From the NCBI GenBank assembly GCA_947624995.1, contig CANQMS010000018.1:1-39866 (forward strand): 39,866 nt of DNA. The letters are read 5' to 3'. Positions 31,718-39,124 of this stretch are shown here, in pieces; the first letter of the stretch is position 1; every line of letters starts with the position of its first letter. A program made the position numbers and the translations under genes. Source of the DNA: an uncultured Clostridia bacterium (GTDB taxonomy: Bacteria > Bacillota > Clostridia > Oscillospirales > CAG-272). The notes under the pieces are model-generated. The model searched no databases, was not told the DNA's origin, and was given only the letters and a program-made list of their open reading frames with translations.

Positions 31718-32476
31718 ATGTTGAACCAATTTTCAAGAACAGAACTATTATTTGGGAAAGAGGCGATGGAAAGGCTGACAGCCTCCCGTGTTGCCATATT
31801 CGGAATCGGCGGCGTCGGCGGATATACCGTGGAGGCACTTGTTCGCTCCGGAATTGGTGCAATCGACCTGATTGATGACGATAAGGTATGCCTGACAAAT
31901 CTGAACAGGCAGCTCCACGCAACCAGAAAAACCGTTGGGCTATACAAAGCGGACGTGGCGGCCGAAAGGATTTACGAAATCAATCCCGACGTCAAGGTTA
32001 CGATCCATAAAACCTTTTACACTCCCGAAACGGCGACTAAATTCGATTTTTCCGAATATGACTACATAGTAGATGCAATCGATACCGTAACGGGAAAAAT
32101 TGCGCTCGCGGTCAACGCGGACAGCACGGGAACTCCAATAATAAGTTCCATGGGCGCGGGAAACAAACTCGATCCGACAGCCTTTGAGGTAGCGGATATT
32201 TACAGCACTTCCGTTTGCCCTCTTGCCAAAGTCATGCGATACGAACTGCGGCGTCGCGGAATCAAGAAACTAAAAGTCGTTTATTCCAAGGAGCCTCCTC
32301 TGACACCGATTGACGATATGGCGATCAGCTGCCGTGCACACTGCATCTGCCCGCCCGGAACTGCAAGAAAATGCACACAGCGCCGGCAGGTTCCCGGCAG
32401 CAACGCTTTTGTTCCCTCAGTGGTCGGTTTGATCATTGCGGGAGAGGTAATAAAAGATCTAGCGAAGAAAAAATAA
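31718..32476 (+). CDS. tcdA: tRNA threonylcarbamoyladenosine dehydratase (TcdA/ThiF family)
   Basis: An E1-like ATP-dependent enzyme of 252 residues that cyclises the t6A base next to the anticodon of tRNAs. It starts MLNQFSRTELLFGKEAMERL. The nucleotide loop is FGIGGVGGYTVEAL, followed by NLNRQLHATRKTVG, the TcdA signature, and the conserved Cys in STSVCPLAKVMRYELRRRG. The length is normal. I prefer the ATG at 31718 to earlier ones in the same frame that lie inside the Cys-rich gene. The product acts in the cytoplasm. Confidence 0.9.
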   Translation: MLNQFSRTELLFGKEAMERLTASRVAIFGIGGVGGYTVEALVRSGIGAIDLIDDDKVCLTNLNRQLHATRKTVGLYKADVAAERIYEINPDVKVTIHKTFYTPETATKFDFSEYDYIVDAIDTVTGKIALAVNADSTGTPIISSMGAGNKLDPTAFEVADIYSTSVCPLAKVMRYELRRRGIKKLKVVYSKEPPLTPIDDMAISCRAHCICPPGTARKCTQRRQVPGSNAFVPSVVGLIIAGEVIKDLAKKK

Positions 32477-32505
32477 CGATTTGCTAAGCAGAAAGGAAGA
32501 TTTTC

Positions 32506-32730
32506 ATGGATATCATTGAAACAAAAATGGCACCCGCAGCAATCGGCCCGTATTCCCAGGGGATTTCGTTCGGTGATTTCATTTACACCTCCGGGCAAAT
32601 TCCGCTTGTGCCGGAAACCGGTGCCCTGATAGACGGCGACATCACCCGGCAAACCGAGCAGGCGATTCGTAATTTGACCGCCTGCCGTAATTCTTTTCGG
32701 GTGGGAGGTTCACTTCACACGGCATCATGA
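32506..32730 (+). pseudogene. ridA: ridA, truncated after about codon 59
   Basis: The first 59 codons (to about 32682) match the start of RidA, the enamine/imine deaminase: KMAPAAIGPYSQGISFGDFI and TSGQIPLVPETG. The frame then leaves the family after EQAIRNLTA and stops at 32730. Intact RidA has about 125 residues, and the arginine that binds the substrate carboxylate lies in the missing half, so the product should be inactive. The broken end is followed within a few bases by a strong terminator, suggesting a deletion or excision scar. A good ribosome site (GAAAGGAAG) remains. Confidence 0.8.
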
Positions 32731-32733
32731 AAT

Positions 32734-32788
32734 GTGCCGCCTGTCAGCCAAAGGGCGCAGTTACCCCTTGGCGGAGGCGGCATTTTTT
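32734..32788 (+). terminator. Terminator after the ridA remnant
   Basis: TGCCGCC pairs with GGCGGCA, with further pairing of GCCAAAGGG and CCCCTTGGC inside, followed by six T. Confidence 0.85.
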
Positions 32789-32833
32789 CGTCTATTCTTT
32801 GCTCAACTTGTAAAAAAGATAGGGTTTATAGTC

Positions 32834-32862
32834 TTGACATCTCAAAAAAGAGGGAGTATAAT
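32834..32862 (+). promoter_or_regulatory. Consensus promoter of the peroxide-response unit
   Basis: A perfect TTGACA (32834-32839), 17 bases, perfect TATAAT (32857-32862). It lies 55 bases before the expected start of the glutathione peroxidase gene. Confidence 0.85.
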
Positions 32863-32916
32863 ATTCATATCAATAGCGCGAGATTAAATCTTACAAAATC
32901 AAACCGAGGCAATGAT

Positions 32917-33456
32917 ACGAACATCTACGATTTCAAGATCAAAGCAAAGGACGGAAACGATGTGGCGCTTTCCGATTACAAAGGGAAAGTTCTTCTCATC
33001 GTGAATACGGCGACCGGGTGCGGATTTACACCGCAGTATGACGAGCTTCAAGACCTGTACGAGCTTCATCAGAAGGATGGGCTGGAGATCCTCGATTTCC
33101 CCTGCAATCAGTTTGGGGAGCAGGCGCCGGGCAGCGACGAGGAGATTCACAACTTCTGCACTGGACGGTTCGGGATCACGTTCCCGCAGTTCGCAAAGAT
33201 CGACGTAAACGGCGAAAACGCGATCCCGCTCTTCAAATATCTGACGGGGAACACCACCTTTGCCGGGTTCTCAGGCCCGATGGGGCTGATTCTGAAGCCG
33301 ATCGTGAAGAAGATGGACAGCGACTATAAAAACAACGGCAATATCAAGTGGAACTTCACGAAGTTTCTTATCGACCGAAACGGCGAGATCGCCGCACGCT
33401 TTGAGCCGACCGAATCGCTTGACAAGGTAAAGGCGAAGGTCGAGGAGATATTATAA
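32917..33456 (+). CDS. Glutathione peroxidase-family protein, ACG at start
   Basis: A thiol peroxidase of about 179 residues. The peroxidatic Cys is in VNTATGCGFTPQYDEL, the Gln/Trp-type motifs in LDFPCNQFGEQAPGSDEEI and WNFTKFLIDRNGE. Such bacterial proteins usually use thioredoxin to reduce peroxides. The family start (M-N-IYDFKIKA) aligns with ACG at 32917, seven bases after GAGG, and no in-frame ATG, GTG or TTG lies between the promoter and this point. Either ACG is used inefficiently or the start codon is mutated. A short overlapping frame begins with ATG at 32912. Flavodoxin and ohrR follow. Confidence 0.8.
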   Translation, partial: TNIYDFKIKAKDGNDVALSDYKGKVLLIVNTATGCGFTPQYDELQDLYELHQKDGLEILDFPCNQFGEQAPGSDEEIHNFCTGRFGITFPQFAKIDVNGENAIPLFKYLTGNTTFAGFSGPMGLILKPIVKKMDSDYKNNGNIKWNFTKFLIDRNGEIAARFEPTESLDKVKAKVEEIL

Positions 33457-33487
33457 AGTCGAACATTAAGATCGGGGGTAATTTAAA

Positions 33488-33895
33488 ATGAAAATCGCAG
33501 TACGTTACTATTCAAGAGGCGGCAACACGAAAAAGATCGCGGAGGCGATCGCGAAGGCCGTCGGCGTCGAGGCAATAACGGTGTCGGAGCCGCTGACCGA
33601 AGATGTGGATATCCTGTTCCTCGGCAGCGCGCCTTACGCTTTCGATGTGGACGACGAAGTAAAAAAATTCATCAGCGGCATCCATGTATCCGTGGGCAAA
33701 GTCGTGAACTTCAGCACATCCGCCGCCGTCAAATCCACCCGCAAGTATGTGGAAAAGCTGCTTGCGGATAAGAAAATTCCTGTTTCGAAAGAAGAATTTT
33801 CCTGTCGGGGCGCTTTTGCAATGCTTCATAAAGGCAGACCGAATGAGGCCGACCAAAAGGCAGCCGCGGATTTTGCAAGAGGGATCATATCATAA
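33488..33895 (+). CDS. Small flavodoxin-family protein
   Basis: A cytoplasmic flavodoxin of 135 residues beginning MKIAVRYYSRGGNTKKIAEA, which carries the FMN phosphate loop. FLGSAPYAFDVDDEVKKFI follows the usual second flavin loop. It lacks the aromatic WW motif of the lipoprotein-type flavodoxins in this window. It lies between a peroxidase and a peroxide-sensing regulator, spaced 31 and 15 bases, so it probably supplies electrons in the oxidative-stress response. GGGGGTAA is a modest ribosome site. Confidence 0.82.
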   Translation: MKIAVRYYSRGGNTKKIAEAIAKAVGVEAITVSEPLTEDVDILFLGSAPYAFDVDDEVKKFISGIHVSVGKVVNFSTSAAVKSTRKYVEKLLADKKIPVSKEEFSCRGAFAMLHKGRPNEADQKAAADFARGIIS

Positions 33896-33910
33896 GGAAG
33901 GGCAGAAGTT

Positions 33911-34360
33911 ATGACAATTCCGTTTGACCCGCTGAAACTCGAAAACCAAATATGTTTTCCACTCTATGCTTGTGCGAAAGAAATTGTGAAAGCATATAAG
34001 CCGTACCTCGACGAACTCGACCTGACCTATACGCAGTATATCACGATGATGGTGATGTGGGAGCATAAGGAACTGAGGGTGAAGGAGGTCGGCCAATTCC
34101 TGTATCTTGATTCCAGCACGCTGACGCCCCTGCTCAAACGCTTAGAGGAAAAGGGATATGTGGCGCGCCGCCGCTCGACCGAGGATGAACGCGACTTGAT
34201 CGTTTCCATAACCGACACGGGAACTGCCCTGCGAGAAAAGGCACTCTCCGTGCCGCAGCGTCTCGCCGCCTGTGTTGATCTGGAGCCGGAAAAAGCGCAG
34301 ATTTTATACGGGATTTTATATGAGCTGCTCGGCAAGCTGGGCGAGAGAAACAATGGATGA
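33911..34360 (+). CDS. OhrR-type MarR regulator
   Basis: A MarR-family repressor of 149 residues of the organic-peroxide sensor type. The N-terminal LENQICFPLYACAKEIVKAY contains Cys at residue 15, the position of the reactive cysteine in Bacillus OhrR, and a second Cys at 20. The winged helix is VKEVGQFLYLDSSTLTPLLK with EKGYVARRRSTEDERD. Oxidation of Cys15 releases the DNA in relatives. It is co-directional with the peroxidase and flavodoxin, a self-contained peroxide-response unit. Its last bases overlap a stray tnpV fragment. Confidence 0.9.
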   Translation: MTIPFDPLKLENQICFPLYACAKEIVKAYKPYLDELDLTYTQYITMMVMWEHKELRVKEVGQFLYLDSSTLTPLLKRLEEKGYVARRRSTEDERDLIVSITDTGTALREKALSVPQRLAACVDLEPEKAQILYGILYELLGKLGERNNG

Positions 34361-34419
34361 TGAACAATATCCGCAACCGAGCCGCAGAGGTCGTTTACAA
34401 CGACTTGATTTACAACTGA
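34357..34419 (+). pseudogene. 3' fragment of a second tnpV
   Basis: Overlapping the ohrR stop, a frame encodes MMNNIRNRAAEVVYNDLIYN and stops. It matches the last 19 residues of the intact TnpV at 30677-31051 (MNNIRNRATEIVNEELIYR) at most positions, but on the opposite strand and with different DNA. A GC hairpin with TTCC follows at 34433-34470, like a post-gene terminator. The best explanation is a scar of another element that was inserted here and largely deleted. The remaining gap to 34560 shows nothing else. Confidence 0.7.
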
Positions 34420-34560
34420 CACCCGACCATATAGGAAAATGCCGCTGTCGACCGATGGCGGCTCTTCCTTTAATACAATAAGACCTACGAAACAATCCAT
34501 TTGCTTGATGAAATCAATGCTGCGGGCTGATACGAAAATAATTCCCTAATATGATATCAT

Positions 34561-36078
34561 TTAGTACCAATCATGTTTTTCGTGTCTGTCAAGTCCGTTG
34601 ATTTGCTGCATTTCCTCATCCGTGAGTTCAAATCCAAATAGGTCAAGGTTTTCCCGGATGTGGTCGGGATTGCTCGAACCGGGTATGACCACCACGCCCT
34701 TTTGCAGATTCCACCGCAAAATCACCTGTGCCGAGGTAACATCGTGCGCTTCGGCAATCTCAGAAATGACGCTGTCGCCGAGCAATTCCGAGGTGTGTCC
34801 TCTGCCGCCGAAGGGATACCACCCCTGCACGACGATTCCGAGATTTTGAATATACGGAATTACATCGTTTTCCTGATAGTACGGGTGGATCTCATTCTGC
34901 ACCAGCGCCGGGGTAATGTTCACCTGCGGCAGAAATTCTTCTAATTCCTCCACATACCAATTTGAAAGTCCAATGGAATGGATTTTACCGTCTTCTACGA
35001 ATTTTTCCATAGCAAGGTATGCTTTCACATCGTTTTCGCCGGGGTGATGAAGCAGCATCATGTCGATATAGCCGATGTCCAGTTTGTCAAGCGCATTCTG
35101 AATCGCCTTTTCGGGGTTCGCAAACTGCTCGCTGGGATAGATTTTCGTAATGACGAATATTTCCTCTCTTGGCACGTCGGAATCCCGAACCGCCCGCCCG
35201 ACTGCCGCCTCGTTGCCGTACATATATGCCGTGTCGATAAGCCGCCCGCCGGATTCGAGCAGAGCCGTAACCGATTTGTAGCATTCTTCATCGGAAAGGC
35301 TGTAGGTTCCCATTCCCATGATTGGCATTTCATAACCGCTGTTCAACAGTACGGTTTTCTTTTCAAAATCAAATTTGCCGATCTCGGCGGAAGCAGGTGC
35401 TTCATTTGGCTTTATGTTGTTTTCATCAAGCCAGCGTTCGATTTCCTCTTTGGAAGTCCCGGCGGCAAACCTTTTTCCATCCAGCCAGTTTGCGCCCGTG
35501 ACAAGGGAGTGAAGATTGTTTGCGCTGGAACCGATTCCACTTGAATGTGAAGTGCAGAACGGCAGAATCGTCTTGCCGGAAAAGTCATAGCTTTCAAGGA
35601 AAGTATAGATGATTTTCGGTGCCTGCCCGTGCCAAATGGGATAGCCGATCAGTACGGTATCGTACTGACTCATATCCTTGACGGAGCCGGATATTGCCGG
35701 ACGTACAGAAGGGTCGTTCTGCTCTTTGTCCGCACGACCGCCCGTGTAATAGGTCAAATCTTCATCCGTGTAGGGGTCTTGCGGTACAATTTCGTAAATA
35801 TCGGCATTCAGAATGTCGGCGGCATATTCCGCAAGGGACTTTGTGGTGCCAGTTGCAGAGAAATAAGCCACTAAAATCTTGCTCAAGACCTCACCTTTAT
35901 TTTCTTCTGTATTATTTTTCTCCGATTCCTTCTCTTGGTTGGAAATAGGCGCTGTGCTTTTGTCACTTGCAGCATCACTGCTTGAATTCGCCTTTTGTTC
36001 CTCATTTCCGCCGCAAGCGGAACAGCATAAAATCATCGCCAATATGAGGACCACCGAGATCAGCCGCTTCACCTTCAC
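34561..36078 (-). CDS. Flavodoxin/aldo-keto reductase fusion lipoprotein
   Basis: A 505-residue predicted lipoprotein. Signal helix and Cys in CCSACGG (residues about 18-24), a Ser/Glu/Asn linker to about residue 62, then a flavodoxin domain (KILVAYFSATGTTKSLAEY, LIGYPIWHGQAPKI) to about residue 225. An aldo/keto reductase domain follows from about 240 with Asp/Tyr in DTAYMYGNEAAVG, Lys in VITKIYP, His in LLHHPGEND and the cofactor loop VVIPGSSNPDHIRENL. Both halves look complete. Reductase domains are normally cytoplasmic and use NAD(P)H, which is not available outside, so the fusion may take electrons from its flavodoxin part. Confidence 0.88.
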   Translation of the reverse strand: MKVKRLISVVLILAMILCCSACGGNEEQKANSSSDAASDKSTAPISNQEKESEKNNTEENKGEVLSKILVAYFSATGTTKSLAEYAADILNADIYEIVPQDPYTDEDLTYYTGGRADKEQNDPSVRPAISGSVKDMSQYDTVLIGYPIWHGQAPKIIYTFLESYDFSGKTILPFCTSHSSGIGSSANNLHSLVTGANWLDGKRFAAGTSKEEIERWLDENNIKPNEAPASAEIGKFDFEKKTVLLNSGYEMPIMGMGTYSLSDEECYKSVTALLESGGRLIDTAYMYGNEAAVGRAVRDSDVPREEIFVITKIYPSEQFANPEKAIQNALDKLDIGYIDMMLLHHPGENDVKAYLAMEKFVEDGKIHSIGLSNWYVEELEEFLPQVNITPALVQNEIHPYYQENDVIPYIQNLGIVVQGWYPFGGRGHTSELLGDSVISEIAEAHDVTSAQVILRWNLQKGVVVIPGSSNPDHIRENLDLFGFELTDEEMQQINGLDRHEKHDWY

Positions 36079-36105
36079 CCCTCCGTTTCTGTTCGCTTGA
36101 TCTTC

Positions 36106-37124
36106 TTACTTCAAATATTCCGTGAAAAACTGCGTGAGCTTATCAAACGGAATGGCACCCTTCCCGCCGCCGTCATAGAGGTCGGTGTGAACGGCATCCG
36201 GGATAATCAGCAGTTCCTTGTTTGACGTGTACTTGCTGTTCCTTATCATATTGGCGTATGCGTCCTTTGAAAAATAGCAGGAGTGCGCCTTTTCACCGTG
36301 CATGATTAAACGGCGCTTCTGATCTCATTGCTGTATTTGAGAATGGGCTGATTGAGGAAGGACTCGCAGCCAATCACGCTCCAGCCGCCGTTGGAGTTGA
36401 GACTGCGGGAGTGGTAACCGCGTTCAGTCTTGTAGTAATCGTAATAATCCTTTACGAAGAACGGTGCGTCCTTTACGAAGAACGGTGCGTCCTCCGGCAG
36501 CGGATCGACGACACCGCCGCCGAGGGTATATTCTCCCGCCTTCAAATCCGCAAGTCTCTGTTCGCACATCGCCGCCCGCTTCTGATACCGGGCTTCTTCG
36601 CTGTCCTCGGCGTCAAAATAGCCATTGGCGTTCACCCTCGTCATATCGTACATCGTGGAGGCGACGGTCGCTTTTACTCTCGTATCCAGCGCCGCCGTAT
36701 TCAGCGCCATGCCGCCCCAGCCGCAGATACCGATGATGCCGATTCGGTCAGGATCAACATTCTCATGCAGCGACAGGAAATCCACCGCCGCCATAAAATC
36801 TTCGGTGTTGATGTCAGGCGATGCCATGTAACGGACATTGCCGCCGCTTTCACCGGTAAAAGAGGGATCAAAGGCAATCGTCAGAAATCCACGCTCCGCC
36901 ATGGTCTGGGCGTACAACCCAGCCGCTTGCTCCTTGACCGCTCCGAAGGGACCACAAACGGCAATCGCCGGGAGCTTACCTTCCACATTTTTCGGCGCAT
37001 ACAAATCTGCCGCCAGCGTGATGCCGTAGCGGTTCACGAAGGTGACCTTGCTGTGGTCTACCTTTTCGCTTTTTGGAAATGTTTTGTCCCATTCCGCCGT
37101 CAGTTTCAGTTCTTCTTTTTTCAT
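36106..37124 (-). pseudogene. Alpha/beta hydrolase broken by a frameshift
   Basis: A dienelactone-hydrolase-like enzyme. The nucleophile elbow is GICGWGGMAL, with Cys where serine hydrolases have Ser. The frame stops after NEIRSAV at 36306, and the next frame continues at once with MHGEKAHSCYFSKDAY and the likely catalytic His in DAVHTDLYDGGG. Adding one T to the run near 36309 restores SAV-LIMHGEK and a protein of about 339 residues. A 21-bp tandem duplication (36449-36490) repeats APFFVKD inside it. As read, the active site is split and the gene should be inactive. Confidence 0.75.
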
Positions 37125-37141
37125 AATGTTTCGTCCTTTCG

Positions 37142-37372
37142 TTATTTTATTGATCGTTTTTCGGTTTGCCGTATCAGGTGATCCATAAGGTCGACCCGCT
37201 TTTGGCTTTCGTGCATCCGGTCAAGCAGACCGCAGCGGCATTGCTTGAGGAATCTTGTCAGTTCGCCAAGGCTGCCCGCCTGCAATATGCGCTCGGCCTT
37301 CTCGATTTCCTCCGCCGTGCATCCCGCGTCTGCCATCCCCGTGAGCAGATTTTCCGTTTGTTCGCTCATCAT
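37142..37372 (-). CDS. Small helical protein of unknown function
   Basis: A 76-residue protein (MMSEQTENLLTGMADAGCTA, then FLKQCRCGLLDRMHESQKRV with DLMDHLIRQTEKR at the end). Its last 35 residues match a pattern I associate with small proteins encoded next to oxidoreductases and their regulators in Clostridia; the function is unknown. I start it at 37372 because GGAAGGG is six bases upstream; an earlier ATG at 37420 lacks a ribosome site. It is divergent from the LysR gene and 17 bases upstream of the broken hydrolase, so one operon with the hydrolase and the fusion gene is likely. Confidence 0.6.
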   Translation of the reverse strand: MMSEQTENLLTGMADAGCTAEEIEKAERILQAGSLGELTRFLKQCRCGLLDRMHESQKRVDLMDHLIRQTEKRSIK

Positions 37373-37421
37373 CTCATCCCTTCCGAGTCCGACTTTTTTC
37401 TGACATATACAGTATAGCACG

Positions 37422-37466
37422 TTGACATATCCCTCGCTAATGGTTATAATGAATATCGTGATATTC
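37422..37466 (+). promoter_or_regulatory. LysR promoter with palindrome at the start point
   Basis: A perfect TTGACA (37422-37427), 17 bases, perfect TATAAT (37445-37450), followed directly by GAATATC-GT-GATATTC (37451-37466), and a further GAATATC half-site at 37474-37480. The divergent promoter for the 37142-37372 gene (TATACT at 37416-37411) overlaps this region, so one regulator bound here could control both directions. Confidence 0.7.
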
Positions 37467-37494
37467 TTTTTGCGAATATCAAAGAGGAGTCAAT

Positions 37495-38391
37495 ATGGAA
37501 ATTCGTACTTTGCGGTATTTCCTCGCCATTGCGAGAGAAGAAAACATGACCAAGGCGGCGGAGATTCTGCACGTTACACAGCCCACGCTGTCCAAAACAC
37601 TGCGAGCGTTGGAGGATGAACTTGGGAAAAAGCTGTTTACACGGCACAGCTTCAGCATTTCACTGACCGAGGAAGGAATGCTCCTTCGTGACCGGGCGGA
37701 AAGCCTTGTTACCATGGCGGACAAGATCGAAAAGGAATTCCTGTCGCTGGACGACATCACCGGCGGCGAGCTTTATTTGGGGCTGGCGGAATCTTACCAA
37801 ATCTGCTATCTTGCAAGGGAGATCCGCAAACTGAAAACCGTATATCCGGGGCTGAATTATCACATTACCAGCGGGGACACCGAGCAAGTCACCGAAAAAC
37901 TGGATCGCGGACTTTTGGATTTTGCCGTCGTGTGCGATACGCCGGACGCCCGGAAATATGAGTATCTTCCATTTCCGGAGGCAGATATTTGGGGTGTGGT
38001 TATGCCATGTGACGCTCCGCTTGCGAAGAAAAAAGCCGTCACTGTGGACGACCTTGTCGGGCTGCCGCTATTTTCTTCGGAGCAGGGGTGGGAAAACGAC
38101 ATCGCAAAGTGGTGCGGCGAACGCATTCACGACCTGCATTTGGAGGGGTCTTTCCGACTGGCGTATAATGCGTCGGTTTTCGTAAAAGAGGGACTCGGCT
38201 ATCAGCTTACCTTTGCCGGGCTTGTCAATGTCGCCCCGGAGAGCGGGCTTGTCTTCCGCCCGCTCACGCCGAGGCTTGAAACAAAGCTCTTTCTCATCTG
38301 GAATAAGTATCAGACATTCACACCCATTGCCGATCGGTTCCTCGCCGGGGTCAAAACGAGCTTTGGGGAACACAATATGAAACAGCCTTAA
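37495..38391 (+). CDS. LysR-family transcriptional regulator
   Basis: A regulator of 298 residues. Its N-terminal winged helix (MEIRTLRYFLAIAREENMTK, AAEILHVTQPTLSKTLRALE) is typical, and the effector domain starts near residue 90. AGAGGAG precedes the ATG. It is divergent from the small gene, broken hydrolase and flavodoxin/reductase fusion, the standard arrangement for a LysR protein and its target operon. It is also a candidate for the T-N11-A operators at 528-600 and 5740, which control related flavodoxin and reductase genes, but this is a guess. Confidence 0.92.
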   Translation: MEIRTLRYFLAIAREENMTKAAEILHVTQPTLSKTLRALEDELGKKLFTRHSFSISLTEEGMLLRDRAESLVTMADKIEKEFLSLDDITGGELYLGLAESYQICYLAREIRKLKTVYPGLNYHITSGDTEQVTEKLDRGLLDFAVVCDTPDARKYEYLPFPEADIWGVVMPCDAPLAKKKAVTVDDLVGLPLFSSEQGWENDIAKWCGERIHDLHLEGSFRLAYNASVFVKEGLGYQLTFAGLVNVAPESGLVFRPLTPRLETKLFLIWNKYQTFTPIADRFLAGVKTSFGEHNMKQP

Positions 38392-38431
38392 GCCAACCAT
38401 ATTCTAAAAATAAAATTCGGGGGTTACCCTT

Positions 38432-38836
38432 ATGAACATACTCATAATTGACGCGCAGGGCGGCGGAATCGGACGGCAGCTCGTGTTGTCTGTTAAACAA
38501 GCGTTGCCGGACGTCGAAATACTGGCTGTCGGAACCAATGCGGCGGCAACTGCTGCAAGTTAAAGACCGGTGCTTCTTCCGCCGCAACCGGCGAAAACGC
38601 AGCCGTCTGTGTGGGAAAGGCGGACATTATCGTCGGACCCATCGGGATCGTCATAGCGAATTACGTGCTCGGAGAAATTACGCCGAAAATGGCTCTTGCC
38701 GTGGCGCAGAGCGGTGCGTGTACTGATCCCGTTCAGCCATTGCGACAATATCATCCTGGGAGCGGAAAAGGCTAACACAACAGAGCTGATTCAAAAAGCT
38801 GTTACAGAAGTGCAAAAACCATGCGGGGCATCTTGA
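38432..38836 (+). pseudogene. DUF3842 gene with two frameshifts
   Basis: The start MNILIIDAQGGGIGRQLVLS with ALPDVEILAVGTNAAATAA is the DUF3842 N-terminus. The frame stops at 38562. Restoring one base gives AMLKTGASSAATGENAAV and KADIIVGPIGIVIANYVLGE, and a second restored base near 38721 gives RVLIPFSHCDNIILGAEKAN, ending at 38836. With both corrections the protein has the normal length of about 135 residues. DUF3842 is a small nucleotide-fold protein often encoded beside lar genes. As read the gene is broken twice. Confidence 0.75.
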
Positions 38837-38862
38837 AAAGTGTTGCATAGGTGCGCTATAAT
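38833..38862 (+). promoter_or_regulatory. Promoter between the DUF3842 gene and larB
   Basis: TTGAAA (38833-38838), 18 bases, TATAAT (38857-38862). It precedes about 75 untranslated bases and a terminator. Confidence 0.55.
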
Positions 38863-38938
38863 TTTGTTGGTTCAGCAGAAGCTGACCGTCGGCACAGAAG
38901 TGCTTTGCAGATTTCCTTTTTGAACGGCGTACTCTGAA

Positions 38939-38980
38939 GGTATGCGTTTTCTCTGAAGAGAGACAACGTATGCCTTTTTT
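38939..38980 (+). terminator. Terminator or attenuator before the lar genes
   Basis: GGTATGCGTT pairs with AACGTATGCC (two G:U) around a 16-base loop and is followed by six T. With the promoter at 38833 it defines a short RNA of about 110 bases. Confidence 0.65.
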
Positions 38981-39028
38981 GTTTGGCATACGAATCATCA
39001 AAAATTTGTGATTCATGAGGATAAAACA

Positions 39029-39124
39029 ATGGCATGTTTTCTTGTTCCGGCGGCTGAAGCCGTCGTTACCACGATTGCAGCAAAGGTGATGAAATCCAAA
39101 GAGAAGGGGATCCCGAAACCGTAA
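39029..39124 (+). pseudogene. 5' fragment of a small membrane protein gene
   Basis: The frame begins MACFLVPAAEAVVTTIAAKV and stops after 31 codons. I recognise this start as that of a small membrane protein of about 100 residues found near lar genes in Clostridia. The rest is missing, and larB sequence begins in another frame within the last 20 codons. An internal deletion that joined the two genes explains both broken ends. Confidence 0.5.
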
